Below are positions 35,124-43,661 of a stretch of DNA of 64,000 nucleotides, piece by piece. Numbering within the stretch: position 1 is the stretch's first letter; each line of letters opens with the position of its first letter. The DNA is from Acinetobacter sp. NIPH 298 (GTDB lineage: Bacteria > Pseudomonadota > Gammaproteobacteria > Pseudomonadales > Moraxellaceae), in assembly GCF_000369505.1 (NCBI RefSeq), contig NZ_KB850055.1, positions 1,364,001 to 1,428,000 of the forward strand, given 5' to 3'. The translations under genes and the position numbers were made by a program. The notes under the pieces are model-generated. The model was not told the origin of the DNA, ran no database searches, and saw nothing but the letters and a program-made list of their open reading frames with translations.

Positions 35124-35582
35124 ATGAAACTCGCAGAAGCACTTTTACAGCGAAGCGATCAACAAAAAAAGCTCGCTTCATTAAAACAACGGATCAATGC
35201 CAATGTATTGGTACAAGATGGTGATGAACCCAGCGAAGATCCAAATGAACTGATCAAACAAGTGTTTGCTTTAACCCAAGAAAGCAATCAATTGATTTGT
35301 CGTATTCATTTGACCAATGCACAAGCAAAATTGGAGGATGGCAACCTATTGCTGTCCCTATTAAGCTTACGTGATAGTTATGCTGAACAACATAAGATTC
35401 TCATTGATGCGATTGCCAATACGAATCGTGAGCCGGACCGTTATAGCTCACGTGAGATTAAATGGCAAAAGGTCATCCCTGTTTCTAGCTTGCAAAAACA
35501 AGCCGATGATATCAGCGCGAAACTACGTGATTTAAATATCAAGATTCAGGCTGCAAACTGGCAGATTGATTTAGTCGAATAG
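35124..35582 (+). CDS. DIP1984 family protein
   Basis: 152-residue, mostly helical protein resembling the DIP1984 family (sometimes labelled septicolysin-like). The pattern is KLAEALLQRSDQQKKLASLK at the start, a long helix with LTNAQAKLEDG, then SREIKW near residue 108 and a second long helix. It could form a coiled coil. Function unknown. AAGGAAAA precedes the start, and the gene follows the previous one by 12 bases within the rtc operon. Confidence 0.8.
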   Translation: MKLAEALLQRSDQQKKLASLKQRINANVLVQDGDEPSEDPNELIKQVFALTQESNQLICRIHLTNAQAKLEDGNLLLSLLSLRDSYAEQHKILIDAIANTNREPDRYSSREIKWQKVIPVSSLQKQADDISAKLRDLNIKIQAANWQIDLVE

Positions 35583-35622
35583 ACAACAGATTTTGTGAAT
35601 TTAGTTCACAATCACAGTCTGG

Positions 35623-35810
35623 ACATACTGGGCGAGTACAAGATCCTGCGTTACTCCGATCTGAGGGATTGAAAATAATTCAGGCGGCTATGGCAGCATG
35701 TGAGCCGTGCATCAATCTTCACTGATTAGGCTCAGCACCATGTACCTAGTAAACCTTTGCCAAAAGCAAAGTTACGCGTTACTTCGCATTACCATGTACT
35801 GACAGTATGT
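35623..35810 (+). ncRNA. Candidate structured RNA between the DIP1984-type gene and rtcA, possibly YrlA (Y RNA)-like
   Basis: A 258-nt gap without an open reading frame. Its ends pair: ACATACTG at 35623-35630 with CAGTATGT at 35803-35810, then an asymmetric internal loop (GGCG against GA) and AGTACA at 35635-35640 with TGTACT at 35795-35800. Inside are GGGATTGA/TCAATCTT (35665-35672 with 35712-35719), GCGGCT/AGCCGT (35684-35689 with 35703-35708), CTGAG/CTCAG (35661-35665 with 35731-35735, sharing one base with the previous stem) and TTTGC/GCAAA (35756-35760 with 35766-35770). Bacterial Y RNAs of the YrlA family lie beside rtcBA in Salmonella and have a closing helix with a bulged GNCGA-type motif. 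I see no clear T-loop and no rsr gene, so the family is unproven. Confidence 0.55.
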
Positions 35811-35840
35811 TCATTTAATTAGAAAATAAGGAAAATAGAA

Positions 35841-36887
35841 GTGAATAAGGCTTTGGCAAATATGCCAGCAACCATCCAGATTAATGGTTCACAAGGTGAA
35901 GGTGGTGGACAAATTTTAAGAACCGCCCTTACCCTTTCGATGATTACAGGTCAAGCATTTGAATTAATCAACATTCGTGCTGGGCGTAAAAAGCCAGGCT
36001 TAATGCGTCAGCATTTGGTCTGTGTACAGGCATCTCAACATATCAGCCAAGCCTATGTTGAAGGGGCTGAACTGCATAGCCAGCGTTTGTACTTTGCGCC
36101 ACAGCATGTACAAAGCGGAAAATATGACTTCCAGATTGGTTCCGCTGGAAGCACAACATTGGTTTTTCAGACTCTATTGCCTGCTTTATTATTACAAAAT
36201 GAAACCAGTGAACTCACGATTTCTGGTGGCACACACAACCCACTTGCACCAACAGCAGATTTTATTGAGCATTGCTTTTTGCCTGCATTAGAAAAACTTG
36301 GAATAAAGGTCGAGTTTAAGTTAAACAAAGCAGGCTTCTTCCCGATTGGTGCTGGTGAAATTCAAATTAAAATTCAGCCGTGGCAACATCGAAACAAGCT
36401 AAGTTTATTAGATCGTGGTGCTTTACAAAGTACTGGAGCTTTTGCAGCAGTATTGAATCTTTCCGAAGAAGCACAAATCGTACAACGGGAATTGGCAACT
36501 TTAAATAAAAAACTGAATTTAGACACTCAACAGCAATTCCATTTAAATGGGATCAGCCAAGGAAATACGGCGTATGTCAAAGTTGAGCACGAAAATCACA
36601 CTCAGCTATTCACAGCTTTAGGCGAAATGCGAAAAAGTGCCGAACAAATAGCAAATCACTTGGCAGAAAAAGTGAAGCTTTATCTTGTGTCCAAAGCTGT
36701 CGTTGATGAGTATCTCGCTGATCAACTCCTCTTACCTTTAGCATTGGGTCAAGGTGGTGAATTTACGGCGAAATGTATTAGTGAACATACTCGTACACAA
36801 GCAGCAATGATTGAAAAATTTATTGATTGTGAAATTGACTTTATCGAATTGGATAAGGATCTGTTTCAAATTAATGTAAAAGTTTAA
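35841..36887 (+). CDS. rtcA: RNA 3'-terminal phosphate cyclase
   Basis: RtcA converts RNA 3'-phosphates to 2',3'-cyclic phosphates using ATP, forming a repair pair with RtcB. The 348-residue protein has the family signature GSQGEGGGQILRTALTLS near residues 13-30, the RAGRKKPGLMRQH motif, the GSAGSTTLV motif and a C-terminal SEHTRTQAAMI segment with the likely nucleotidylated His. The start is GTG at 35841 with AAGGA eight bases upstream. The gene ends in a clear terminator. Confidence 0.95.
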   Translation: MNKALANMPATIQINGSQGEGGGQILRTALTLSMITGQAFELINIRAGRKKPGLMRQHLVCVQASQHISQAYVEGAELHSQRLYFAPQHVQSGKYDFQIGSAGSTTLVFQTLLPALLLQNETSELTISGGTHNPLAPTADFIEHCFLPALEKLGIKVEFKLNKAGFFPIGAGEIQIKIQPWQHRNKLSLLDRGALQSTGAFAAVLNLSEEAQIVQRELATLNKKLNLDTQQQFHLNGISQGNTAYVKVEHENHTQLFTALGEMRKSAEQIANHLAEKVKLYLVSKAVVDEYLADQLLLPLALGQGGEFTAKCISEHTRTQAAMIEKFIDCEIDFIELDKDLFQINVKV

Positions 36888-36909
36888 GAAGCTCAGCCTT
36901 GAGCTTCTT
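36886..36909 (+). terminator. Terminator of the rtc operon
   Basis: Perfect 10-bp stem (36886-36895 with 36900-36909, AAGAAGCTCA arm) with a 4-nt loop and a T4 tail, overlapping the rtcA stop codon. Confidence 0.85.
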
Positions 36910-37011
36910 TTCAATCATCTTTTAAAGATACAGGCTCAAAGCCCTAATCCATATTTTATTTTTAAATCTTATTTAAACCCAATATATTAACTAACATATA
37001 AGCTCAAGCAA

Positions 37012-37395
37012 CTAACTTTTCCAAACAAACTTTGAAAAACTATGTTCGGCTTTTAAGCTATTTTCAACAGCTTGAGCCAACTGACGAATAATACTTTGAG
37101 TTTCAATCTTTTCAAACCAAGCTTGTTCTTGTTGTGGATTTGCAGAAATCTCGCACAAAATATGCCCCTCGGTATCTTGCTGAGAACATAAAATAGAGAG
37201 TGGTAATTGATGATTATCAATACACACTTCAATTTTTTCATGCTCATGACGCATATGTTGTGCATCGAAGCCATATTGTTCTAATTGTTTATATAGTAGT
37301 GCGGCCACGTATTCTTGCGTGATATAGCATTCATTGGGTGGATGATCAATTACCCCATGTTTAGGGCAATCTGCTATAAATTGCAGCTTTTTCAT
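37012..37395 (-). CDS. Conserved hypothetical protein
   Basis: 127-residue soluble protein without a family I recognise. The start (MKKLQFIADCPKHGVIDHPP) contains a Cys-x2-His-like pair, and further Cys lie near residues 58, 70 and 81, so weak metal binding is possible. The C-terminal third is helical. No signal peptide. It is a single gene between rtcA and a GST, with an AGGGA site before the ATG. No function is proposed. Confidence 0.65.
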   Translation of the reverse strand: MKKLQFIADCPKHGVIDHPPNECYITQEYVAALLYKQLEQYGFDAQHMRHEHEKIEVCIDNHQLPLSILCSQQDTEGHILCEISANPQQEQAWFEKIETQSIIRQLAQAVENSLKAEHSFSKFVWKS

Positions 37396-37747
37396 GGTAT
37401 TCCCTCTTTTTTTATGTTTTTAGTTCTGGATCACAGACTAAAACCGACTAGTGCACTAAGGATTATTATATATACAATTGTCTTTAATTGATTAGCTGAT
37501 TGTCTTAGTTCTCATATTAAATTGATAAATTTCGACCCAATTTGATATGTACATATTCAAACTGTTATTTTTTCATTTATCAGATGCTATTAGACCGAAA
37601 GTATCATATTTTCCAACAGGTCATTTTGCTGATGATGCTCCATTGAGATAAATGACATTCATTTTGAAAAAGCTTCTTAGATGAACTGCTTAATGCGGTT
37701 ATTCAAAATCATATATCAATCGAATTTCAAATAGATGAAACAACAAA
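37396..37747. other. Non-coding gap between the hypothetical gene and the gst terminator
   Basis: About 350 AT-rich bases. It should contain the promoter of the minus-strand hypothetical gene. Short in-frame stretches near 37580-37790 on the plus strand lack a start and are interrupted by stops, so no gene is called. Confidence 0.45.
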
Positions 37748-37774
37748 AAACCGAGCTTATTTTTCACTCGGTTT
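37748..37774 (-). terminator. Terminator of the glutathione S-transferase gene
   Basis: Perfect 8-bp stem AAACCGAG / CTCGGTTT with an 11-nt loop and a T6 run on the minus strand, 30 bases after the stop at 37805. Confidence 0.88.
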
Positions 37775-37804
37775 CTGCAATATTTACTTATTAAACAATC
37801 ATTG

Positions 37805-38575
37805 TTAAAGCCCGCGCCAATCGACTCGCGCATTACGCTCAGTGGCATAAATGCGTTGTACATATTGTCCAAGGGGCAAATCATTTAAGTCATCATGATA
37901 CTGTTTCAGCTCACCTGTGAGGAGATCAACATCATCATTTTCCAACTCCCACGGCGTACCTTTAATCATCAATAACGGTGCAAGCATTGAACAAACAGCA
38001 ATATCAGCCAAACCAAGGCGATCTCCAACCAAATAGCGCCCTTGATTATCAATCAGGCGTTGATTTAAATCGGTGATGAGTTCAGTCATACGAATTTTTG
38101 ATTGAGCGACTTTTTCAGGGTTTAGCTTGTAATTCGTCGAGACTAAACTCCTTAAAATAGGTTTGGAAATCTTTTCAAACTGACGTAGATAGCCCTGCTC
38201 ACCCATCATAATTTCAAGGGGATGATCCCCCACAGATAGTGCTTGAGCCAATGACCAACGGCGTACATGAATACCGAGTTCTCTAGACAGTTCATCAATT
38301 TCTAAAGCCTGCTCACGTAATTGTTCATCACGTCTTAACAAGGCATGTTCAGGATAGGTTGTATCAAGATACAAAGCAATTTGAGTTGAATCAGCAATCC
38401 ATTGTTTATCGTCTTTCAGCATTGGTAATAAATATTGCCCAGACTTTAGATAGGTAAACGCACGATGAAAACCAGGAATTAAATTATGTGCCACATAATC
38501 CAATTCCTTATGATCTAACAACCAGCGAGCTTTTTCACAATAATGAGATAAAGGAAATTGGTATAAAACCCGCAT
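37805..38575 (-). CDS. Glutathione S-transferase family protein
   Basis: 256-residue two-domain GST. The N-terminal thioredoxin fold starts VLYQFPLSHYCEKARWLLD, with the SHYCEKAR active-site region at about residues 9-16, and the glutathione-binding IADSTQIALYL near 62-72. The helical C-terminal domain has the LVGDRLGLADIAV N-capping box. The substrate is unknown; the enzyme probably detoxifies electrophiles. Single gene with its own terminator. Confidence 0.88.
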   Translation of the reverse strand: MRVLYQFPLSHYCEKARWLLDHKELDYVAHNLIPGFHRAFTYLKSGQYLLPMLKDDKQWIADSTQIALYLDTTYPEHALLRRDEQLREQALEIDELSRELGIHVRRWSLAQALSVGDHPLEIMMGEQGYLRQFEKISKPILRSLVSTNYKLNPEKVAQSKIRMTELITDLNQRLIDNQGRYLVGDRLGLADIAVCSMLAPLLMIKGTPWELENDDVDLLTGELKQYHDDLNDLPLGQYVQRIYATERNARVDWRGL

Positions 38576-38935
38576 ATATACTCCAAATTTATTTTTCTAT
38601 TCAATCAAACATAAGGTTTTTCATACTTTAGAAGTAAAATCTAATGAATACAATGTCCTTTTCGCTCTATCTTTTTTTATTTTGGCTAAAATTCTTTATC
38701 TCTTTTTCTGGTTAGATTATTCATTTCTTTCATAGAAAAATACTTTTCTGTACTATCCAACCAAACATTACACCTGATAAACAATTGTTTTAATTAAAAA
38801 TTTAATATCATTTTTTCTATTATTTTTCTCACAAAAAAAAACTTAATAATTATTGTGATATATAAGCCACATCTAATGATTTAGTGAAAAAGTAAAACTT
38901 TTGTAAAGTCCCTCTTATCTATTAGAGGTGCTCAC
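38576..38935. other. Upstream region of the organosulfur operon
   Basis: 360 very AT-rich bases between divergent gst and sfnB. It must hold both promoters. I found no -24/-12 sigma-54 element here. A short CCTCT/AGAGG hairpin (38911-38928) overlaps the ribosome-binding site of the first sfnB gene. Confidence 0.5.
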
Positions 38936-40147
38936 ATGTCCAGTAATCCATCAGTGATCCAAGCTCCAGTACAACTGATTTCAAATGATCAGCAGGCCAT
39001 CAATGCTGCCTATCAAGTTGCTGACTTTGCATTAGAAGAACGAAATGAACGTGATCAAGATCGTATTTTACCAACAGAACAAGTTATTCACTTTAGTCAA
39101 AAAGGTTTAGGTGGCATTCGTGTACCGCAACAATATGGAGGAGCTTTTGTCTCCAATAAGACTTTGGTCCATGTGTTTCGTATTTTAAGTAAAGCGGATG
39201 CCAATGTCGGACAAATCCCGCAAAACCAATTCGGGCTGTTAAATTTTATTAATATCACAGGTTCAGATGCTCAAAAGCAGTTTATCTATGCTGAAATTCT
39301 TGCAGGCAAACGAATTGCCAATGGTGGGCCTGAGAAAAATTCTAAAGATACTAAAGCCATTCAAACCACTTTAACTTTGGAAAATGGTCAATACCTTTTA
39401 AACGGGGAAAAATTTTACTCAACTGGAACAAGCTTTGCGGATTGGCTAGCGATTCGAGCACTACATCCAAATGGTCATACCGTACTGGCGATTATTGATC
39501 GACATGCAAATGGTGTTGAAGTGATTAATGACTGGAATGGCTTTGGTCAACGTACTACAGCCAGTGGAACTGTAAAACTTCACAATGTTGTCGCCGATCC
39601 AACCTTATTTTTTGATGAGCGTATTATTGCCGACACCCCAAATGTTCGTGGTGCGTATTCTCAACTTTTACAGGTTGCGATTGATGTTGGCATTGCCGAA
39701 GCCGCTTTTGATGACACCTTATCCAGCGTGCGTAAAGCGCGCCCAATTATTGATGCAGGCGTGGAAAAAGCCACTGAAGAACATTACACCCTACAAGAAG
39801 TTGGTAAGCTCAATATCCTGCTCGATACAGCCATTTTATTACTGGATGATGCCGCTGAATATCTGGATGAGCTTGATCAACTCACCGAGCTTTCTGCTAA
39901 GCAAGCCGCTCGCGCCTCGATTCTGGTAGCCGAAGCAAAAATCTACGCCAATGATGCAGCCCTGCAAATCTCCGAAAAACTATTTGAACTCGGCGGTAGT
40001 CGTGCCAGCTTAAGCAAACATCACCTTGATCAGCACTGGCGTAATGCCCGTGTGCATACCCTACATGATCCTGTGCGTTGGAAACTCCATGCCATTGGTG
40101 ATTATTACCTCAATAGTACTCACCCTGCCCGCCACGCTTGGATTTAA
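38936..40147 (+). CDS. sfnB: SfnB-type acyl-CoA dehydrogenase-fold oxidoreductase (first copy)
   Basis: Flavin-dependent acyl-CoA-dehydrogenase-fold protein of 403 residues, resembling SfnB, which is linked to sulfur acquisition from compounds such as dimethyl sulfone or sulfonates. It has the central segment NGEKFYSTG, the WNGFGQRTTASG motif and the C-terminal HWRNARVHTLHDP motif of the SfnB/DszC group. AGAGGTG precedes the ATG. It is first in a six-gene run with a second copy, a monooxygenase and an ABC importer. The exact substrate is unknown. Confidence 0.88.
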   Translation: MSSNPSVIQAPVQLISNDQQAINAAYQVADFALEERNERDQDRILPTEQVIHFSQKGLGGIRVPQQYGGAFVSNKTLVHVFRILSKADANVGQIPQNQFGLLNFINITGSDAQKQFIYAEILAGKRIANGGPEKNSKDTKAIQTTLTLENGQYLLNGEKFYSTGTSFADWLAIRALHPNGHTVLAIIDRHANGVEVINDWNGFGQRTTASGTVKLHNVVADPTLFFDERIIADTPNVRGAYSQLLQVAIDVGIAEAAFDDTLSSVRKARPIIDAGVEKATEEHYTLQEVGKLNILLDTAILLLDDAAEYLDELDQLTELSAKQAARASILVAEAKIYANDAALQISEKLFELGGSRASLSKHHLDQHWRNARVHTLHDPVRWKLHAIGDYYLNSTHPARHAWI

Positions 40148-40160
40148 GGAGTAAATCACA

Positions 40161-41384
40161 GTGACCTCATATCAAGAATTACAAGGTTTCGCCAAAACCA
40201 ATTTTAAAGCAGCTCATATCATTCAAAGTGATACAGAAGCATTGGAAATTGCCACAAAGCTGAGTCAGCAGTTTAAACAAGCTGCGGTTGAACGTGATGC
40301 CAATCGGAACTTACCTTTTAGAGAAATCGAAACCTATAGCCAATCAGGCCTATGGGCAATCACGGTACCGAAACAATATGGTGGTGCAGACGTTTCAAGT
40401 CTAACCGTTGCCAAAGTCATCGCTTTATTTAGTGGTGCGGATGGTTCAATTGGTCAAATTCCACAAAATCATTTCTATGCTTTGGAAGTGCTGCGTAATA
40501 CAGGCACGGAACAACAAAAGAAACGTCTCTATCAAGAAGTTTTACAAGGTGCTCGTTTCGGTAATGCACTGGCAGAGTTTAAAACCCGTACCTCTGCACA
40601 TAAACAAACAGCTTTAATCCCAAGCGAAAAAGGTTATCTGATTCAAGGGGAAAAATTTTATTGCACAGGCAGTTTGTTTGCGCATCGTATTCCAACCTTA
40701 GTGGTGGATGAAACAGGTCGCGAATTTTTGGCTTTTGTACAACGTGATAGTCTAGGTTTAGAACTGATTGATGACTGGTCTGGCTTTGGGCAACGGACTA
40801 CGGGCAGCGGTACAGTCAAATTTAATCAGGTCTTTGTTGCCAAAGAGGATGTGATTCCTTTTGACACAGCCTTTAAGCAACTATCTTTAGTGGGTCCATT
40901 TGCTCAGATCATGCATGCTGCAATTGAAGTTGGGATTGCGCGTGCAGCGTTTGAAGAAACCCTAGAGCGTGTCCGTGTGGCTCGTCCTTGGATTGATGCC
41001 AATATTGAATCCGCGACGCAAGACCCATTAACTCTGTCTGAATTGGGTCGCGTGGCAACTGATGTTAAAGCCAGCGAATTACTCCTCAAACAAGCTGCTC
41101 AATCTGTTGATGCTGCCAGAAATGAACTCAATCCAGAAAGCTTAGCCAAAGCTTCAATCGATGTCGCCAAAGTCCGTGCGCATAGCACTGAAACAGCATT
41201 AAAGGCCTCATCGAAACTGATTGAATTGGCTGGCAGTCGTGGCAGTCAACGTGCAGATGGTCTCGACCGTCATTGGCGTAATGCACGTGTACATACCTTG
41301 CATGATGCTGCGCGCTGGAAATATTACTTTATTGGCAATTATGTCCTGAACGGTATCTTACCACCACGCCGAGGGACGCTGTGA
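40161..41384 (+). CDS. sfnB: SfnB-type oxidoreductase (second copy)
   Basis: 407-residue paralogue of the preceding gene, sharing QGEKFYCTG, WSGFGQRTTGSG and HWRNARVHTLHDA. The start is GTG at 40161 with a strong AAGGAG nine bases upstream. Family members are FMN/FAD enzymes acting on reduced or oxidised sulfur compounds, sometimes as monooxygenases like DszC. The two copies differ throughout, so they are an old duplication and probably have different substrates. The stop overlaps the next start by one base (TGATG). Confidence 0.87.
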   Translation: MTSYQELQGFAKTNFKAAHIIQSDTEALEIATKLSQQFKQAAVERDANRNLPFREIETYSQSGLWAITVPKQYGGADVSSLTVAKVIALFSGADGSIGQIPQNHFYALEVLRNTGTEQQKKRLYQEVLQGARFGNALAEFKTRTSAHKQTALIPSEKGYLIQGEKFYCTGSLFAHRIPTLVVDETGREFLAFVQRDSLGLELIDDWSGFGQRTTGSGTVKFNQVFVAKEDVIPFDTAFKQLSLVGPFAQIMHAAIEVGIARAAFEETLERVRVARPWIDANIESATQDPLTLSELGRVATDVKASELLLKQAAQSVDAARNELNPESLAKASIDVAKVRAHSTETALKASSKLIELAGSRGSQRADGLDRHWRNARVHTLHDAARWKYYFIGNYVLNGILPPRRGTL

Positions 41385-42796
41385 TGAGTCAAAGTATCCC
41401 GAAGAAAATTTTACTGAATGCCTTTGATATGAACTCTGTAGGTCATATCAATCATGGTTTGTGGACGCATCCACGTGATCAATCATACCGTTTTAATGAG
41501 CTGAATTATTGGACTGAACTCGCACAAAATTTAGAACGAGGTTTGTTTGATGGTTTATTCCTTGCTGATATTACAGGGGTCTATGATGTCTATCAAAATG
41601 GTATCGATCTGACCTTAAAAGAATCAATCCAATTGCCAAGCCATGATCCCTCTACCCTGATTTCGGCAATGGCACTGGTCACGCAAAATTTAAGTTTTGG
41701 TGTCACAGTCAATCTAAGCTATGAACATCCCTATCAGTTTGCACGGCGTTTTGCCAGTTTAGATCATTTAACCCAAGGTCGATTGGGCTGGAACATTGTC
41801 ACAGGCTATTTGGATAGTGCCGAACGCTTGATTGGTCAAAAAGGTTTAAAAGATCATGATGCACGTTATGATCAGGCCGAAGAGTTTTTACAGCTTTGCT
41901 ATAAATATTGGGAAGGCTCTTGGGAAAATGATGCTTTAAAGAAAGATAAGCAAAAGCGTGTTTTTACTGATCCAAATAAAGTTCACTCGATCAATCATCA
42001 AGGGCAATACTACCAAAGCCAAGGTGTATTTCAGGTTGCGCCTTCTGTACAGCGTACTCCAACGTTATTCCAAGCAGGTGCATCACCGAAAGGTCTACAG
42101 TTTGCCACGCGCCATGCGGAATGTATTTTTATTGGTGGCGATCAACCCGAAAAGATTCGTCAACAAGTCAATAAAATACGACTACAAGCGAAGCAACAAG
42201 GCCGTGATGAAGATGCAATTAAAATCTTTGTCGGCATTACTGTTGTTGTTGCTGAAACACATGATCTTGCACAGCAAAAACTGGCTGAATATCGCCAATA
42301 TGCCAGCCCTGAAGCAGGATTAGCGCATTATGCCAGCTCCGTCGGTATTGATCTTTCCCAGTTTGCAGATGATGAAGCAATCCCTTATCAAAAGAGCAAT
42401 AGCATTGCTTCCGTTAATGAGAAGTTTAAAGAACAACGTATCAGTAAAAATGATCTAAAAGCGCAGCATGTTCTGGGTGGACGTTATCCCCTCATTGTCG
42501 GCAGTGCTGCTGAAGTTGCGGAATATCTGATTGAGCTGCTCGATCAAACAGACATTGATGGTTTTAACCTGACGCGTACTGTTGCACCTGAATCACACCA
42601 TGATTTTATTCGCCTAGTAATCCCTGAGTTACAGCAGCGTGGACGTTATAAAACTGAATATGCCACAGGTTCATTGCGCAATAAGCTTTTTGCTCAAGGT
42701 GATCATTTAGCAGCAAGCCATCCTGCCGATCAGTTTCGATGTAGCAAATATAAAAATAGCAACAAATTGAAAATAATTGAAAACCTAAGTGCTTAA
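41384..42796 (+). CDS. Flavin-dependent monooxygenase (NtaA/SnaA/DszA type, LLM class)
   Basis: Bacterial-luciferase-like FMNH2-dependent monooxygenase of about 470 residues. Family markers are NHGLWTHPRDQS near the N-terminus, LADITGVYDVY, VTVNLSYEHPYQFARRFASLDHL (read as VTVNLSYEHPYQFARRF), GRLGWNIVTGYLDSA and FQAGASPKG. It may desulfurise sulfones or sulfonates or oxidise chelators. The ATG at 41384 has GAGGGA seven bases upstream. The last 20 residues (SKYKNSNKLKIIENLSA end) form a basic tail of uncertain role. Confidence 0.88.
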   Translation: MSQSIPKKILLNAFDMNSVGHINHGLWTHPRDQSYRFNELNYWTELAQNLERGLFDGLFLADITGVYDVYQNGIDLTLKESIQLPSHDPSTLISAMALVTQNLSFGVTVNLSYEHPYQFARRFASLDHLTQGRLGWNIVTGYLDSAERLIGQKGLKDHDARYDQAEEFLQLCYKYWEGSWENDALKKDKQKRVFTDPNKVHSINHQGQYYQSQGVFQVAPSVQRTPTLFQAGASPKGLQFATRHAECIFIGGDQPEKIRQQVNKIRLQAKQQGRDEDAIKIFVGITVVVAETHDLAQQKLAEYRQYASPEAGLAHYASSVGIDLSQFADDEAIPYQKSNSIASVNEKFKEQRISKNDLKAQHVLGGRYPLIVGSAAEVAEYLIELLDQTDIDGFNLTRTVAPESHHDFIRLVIPELQQRGRYKTEYATGSLRNKLFAQGDHLAASHPADQFRCSKYKNSNKLKIIENLSA

Positions 42797-42819
42797 CTTT
42801 TAAAAATTTGGAGAAATAT

Positions 42820-43650
42820 ATGGCTCAAACAGCCTCTAAAAAATGGCTCGGTATTGGCCTTGTCGCAGTTGTCGTGATTGTTGCCTTATTGATTTGGAAT
42901 AAACAAAGGCAGAATCATAGCAGTGAATTGGTGATTGGGATTAGCCCTTCTTTTGCACATCCACTACAAGTCGCTGCGGATGAAGCCAAACAACAAGGTT
43001 TAAATGTAAAACTGGTGGAGTTTTCAGATTGGAATACGCCCAATATCACCTTAAATCATGGCGATATTGATGCGAACTTTTTCCAGCATCAACCATTTTT
43101 GGATAACGCGATTAAGGAAACAGGCTTTAAATTAAAACCCTTTGCTGTGGGTGCGGCATCGCATGTCGGGTTGTATTCAAAAAAATATAAAAGTTTTGAT
43201 GAACTTCCGAATGGAGCAACTGTTGCCATTCCCAATGATCCAGTGAATCAAGGTCGTGCACTATTACTATTGCAACAAGCGAAGCTAATTGAACTGAAAG
43301 ACAGTAACAATCACCTTTCTGCACTCAAAGACATTACAGCAAATCCGAAGAACCTGAAATTTACTGAAGTTGAAGGCCCTCAGACTGCACGTGCGATTGA
43401 TGATGTTGATCTCGCTTTTGGCTATCCACATTACTTACGTTTAGCCAAAACGGCTGATCCTGAAAGTGCCTTATTGTTTGATGACAACACCAATAAGCGT
43501 TATGCCATTTTATTTGTGGTACGTGATGATTATCAGGACAAAGACCATAAACTACAGAAATTTGTCGAGATTTATCAAAACTCACCAAAAGTTAAAGCTG
43601 CCTTGGATAATGATTTTGGTCCAACGCTCTGGTTTTCTGGCTGGAAATAA
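42820..43650 (+). CDS. MetQ/NlpA family substrate-binding protein
   Basis: 276-residue substrate-binding component of a MetQ-type ABC importer. The N-terminus has one hydrophobic helix (about residues 10-26) but no lipobox Cys, so it looks membrane-anchored by that helix or cleaved, instead of being a lipoprotein. The binding domain shows ANFFQHQPFLDNA and AIPNDPVNQGRALLLLQ, both typical. In this operon the ligand is more likely an organosulfur compound or methionine derivative than methionine itself; that is inference. The ATG at 42820 follows GGAGAAA. Confidence 0.85.
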   Translation: MAQTASKKWLGIGLVAVVVIVALLIWNKQRQNHSSELVIGISPSFAHPLQVAADEAKQQGLNVKLVEFSDWNTPNITLNHGDIDANFFQHQPFLDNAIKETGFKLKPFAVGAASHVGLYSKKYKSFDELPNGATVAIPNDPVNQGRALLLLQQAKLIELKDSNNHLSALKDITANPKNLKFTEVEGPQTARAIDDVDLAFGYPHYLRLAKTADPESALLFDDNTNKRYAILFVVRDDYQDKDHKLQKFVEIYQNSPKVKAALDNDFGPTLWFSGWK

Positions 43651-43661
43651 GGAGAACTATC

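Noticed and set aside
35583..35840. A canonical tRNA gene in the gap before rtcA
   Set aside because: No acceptor stem with a cloverleaf, no anticodon arm and no T-loop with TTCGA could be placed, so it is listed as a structured RNA candidate and not a tRNA.
37580..37800. Short plus-strand coding-like stretches between the hypothetical gene and gst, possibly a gene remnant
   Set aside because: No start codon or ribosome-binding site, stops in the reading frame and no recognisable protein; the stretch also overlaps the gst terminator.
38576..38935. A sigma-54 promoter in front of the sulfur operon, as known for some sfn genes
   Set aside because: A TGGC near 38683 has no GC at the required -12 spacing.
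40161..41384. The second SfnB-type gene as an accidental tandem duplication or pseudogene
   Set aside because: The two copies differ along their whole length, both are complete and each has its own ribosome-binding site, so they are separate functional paralogues.
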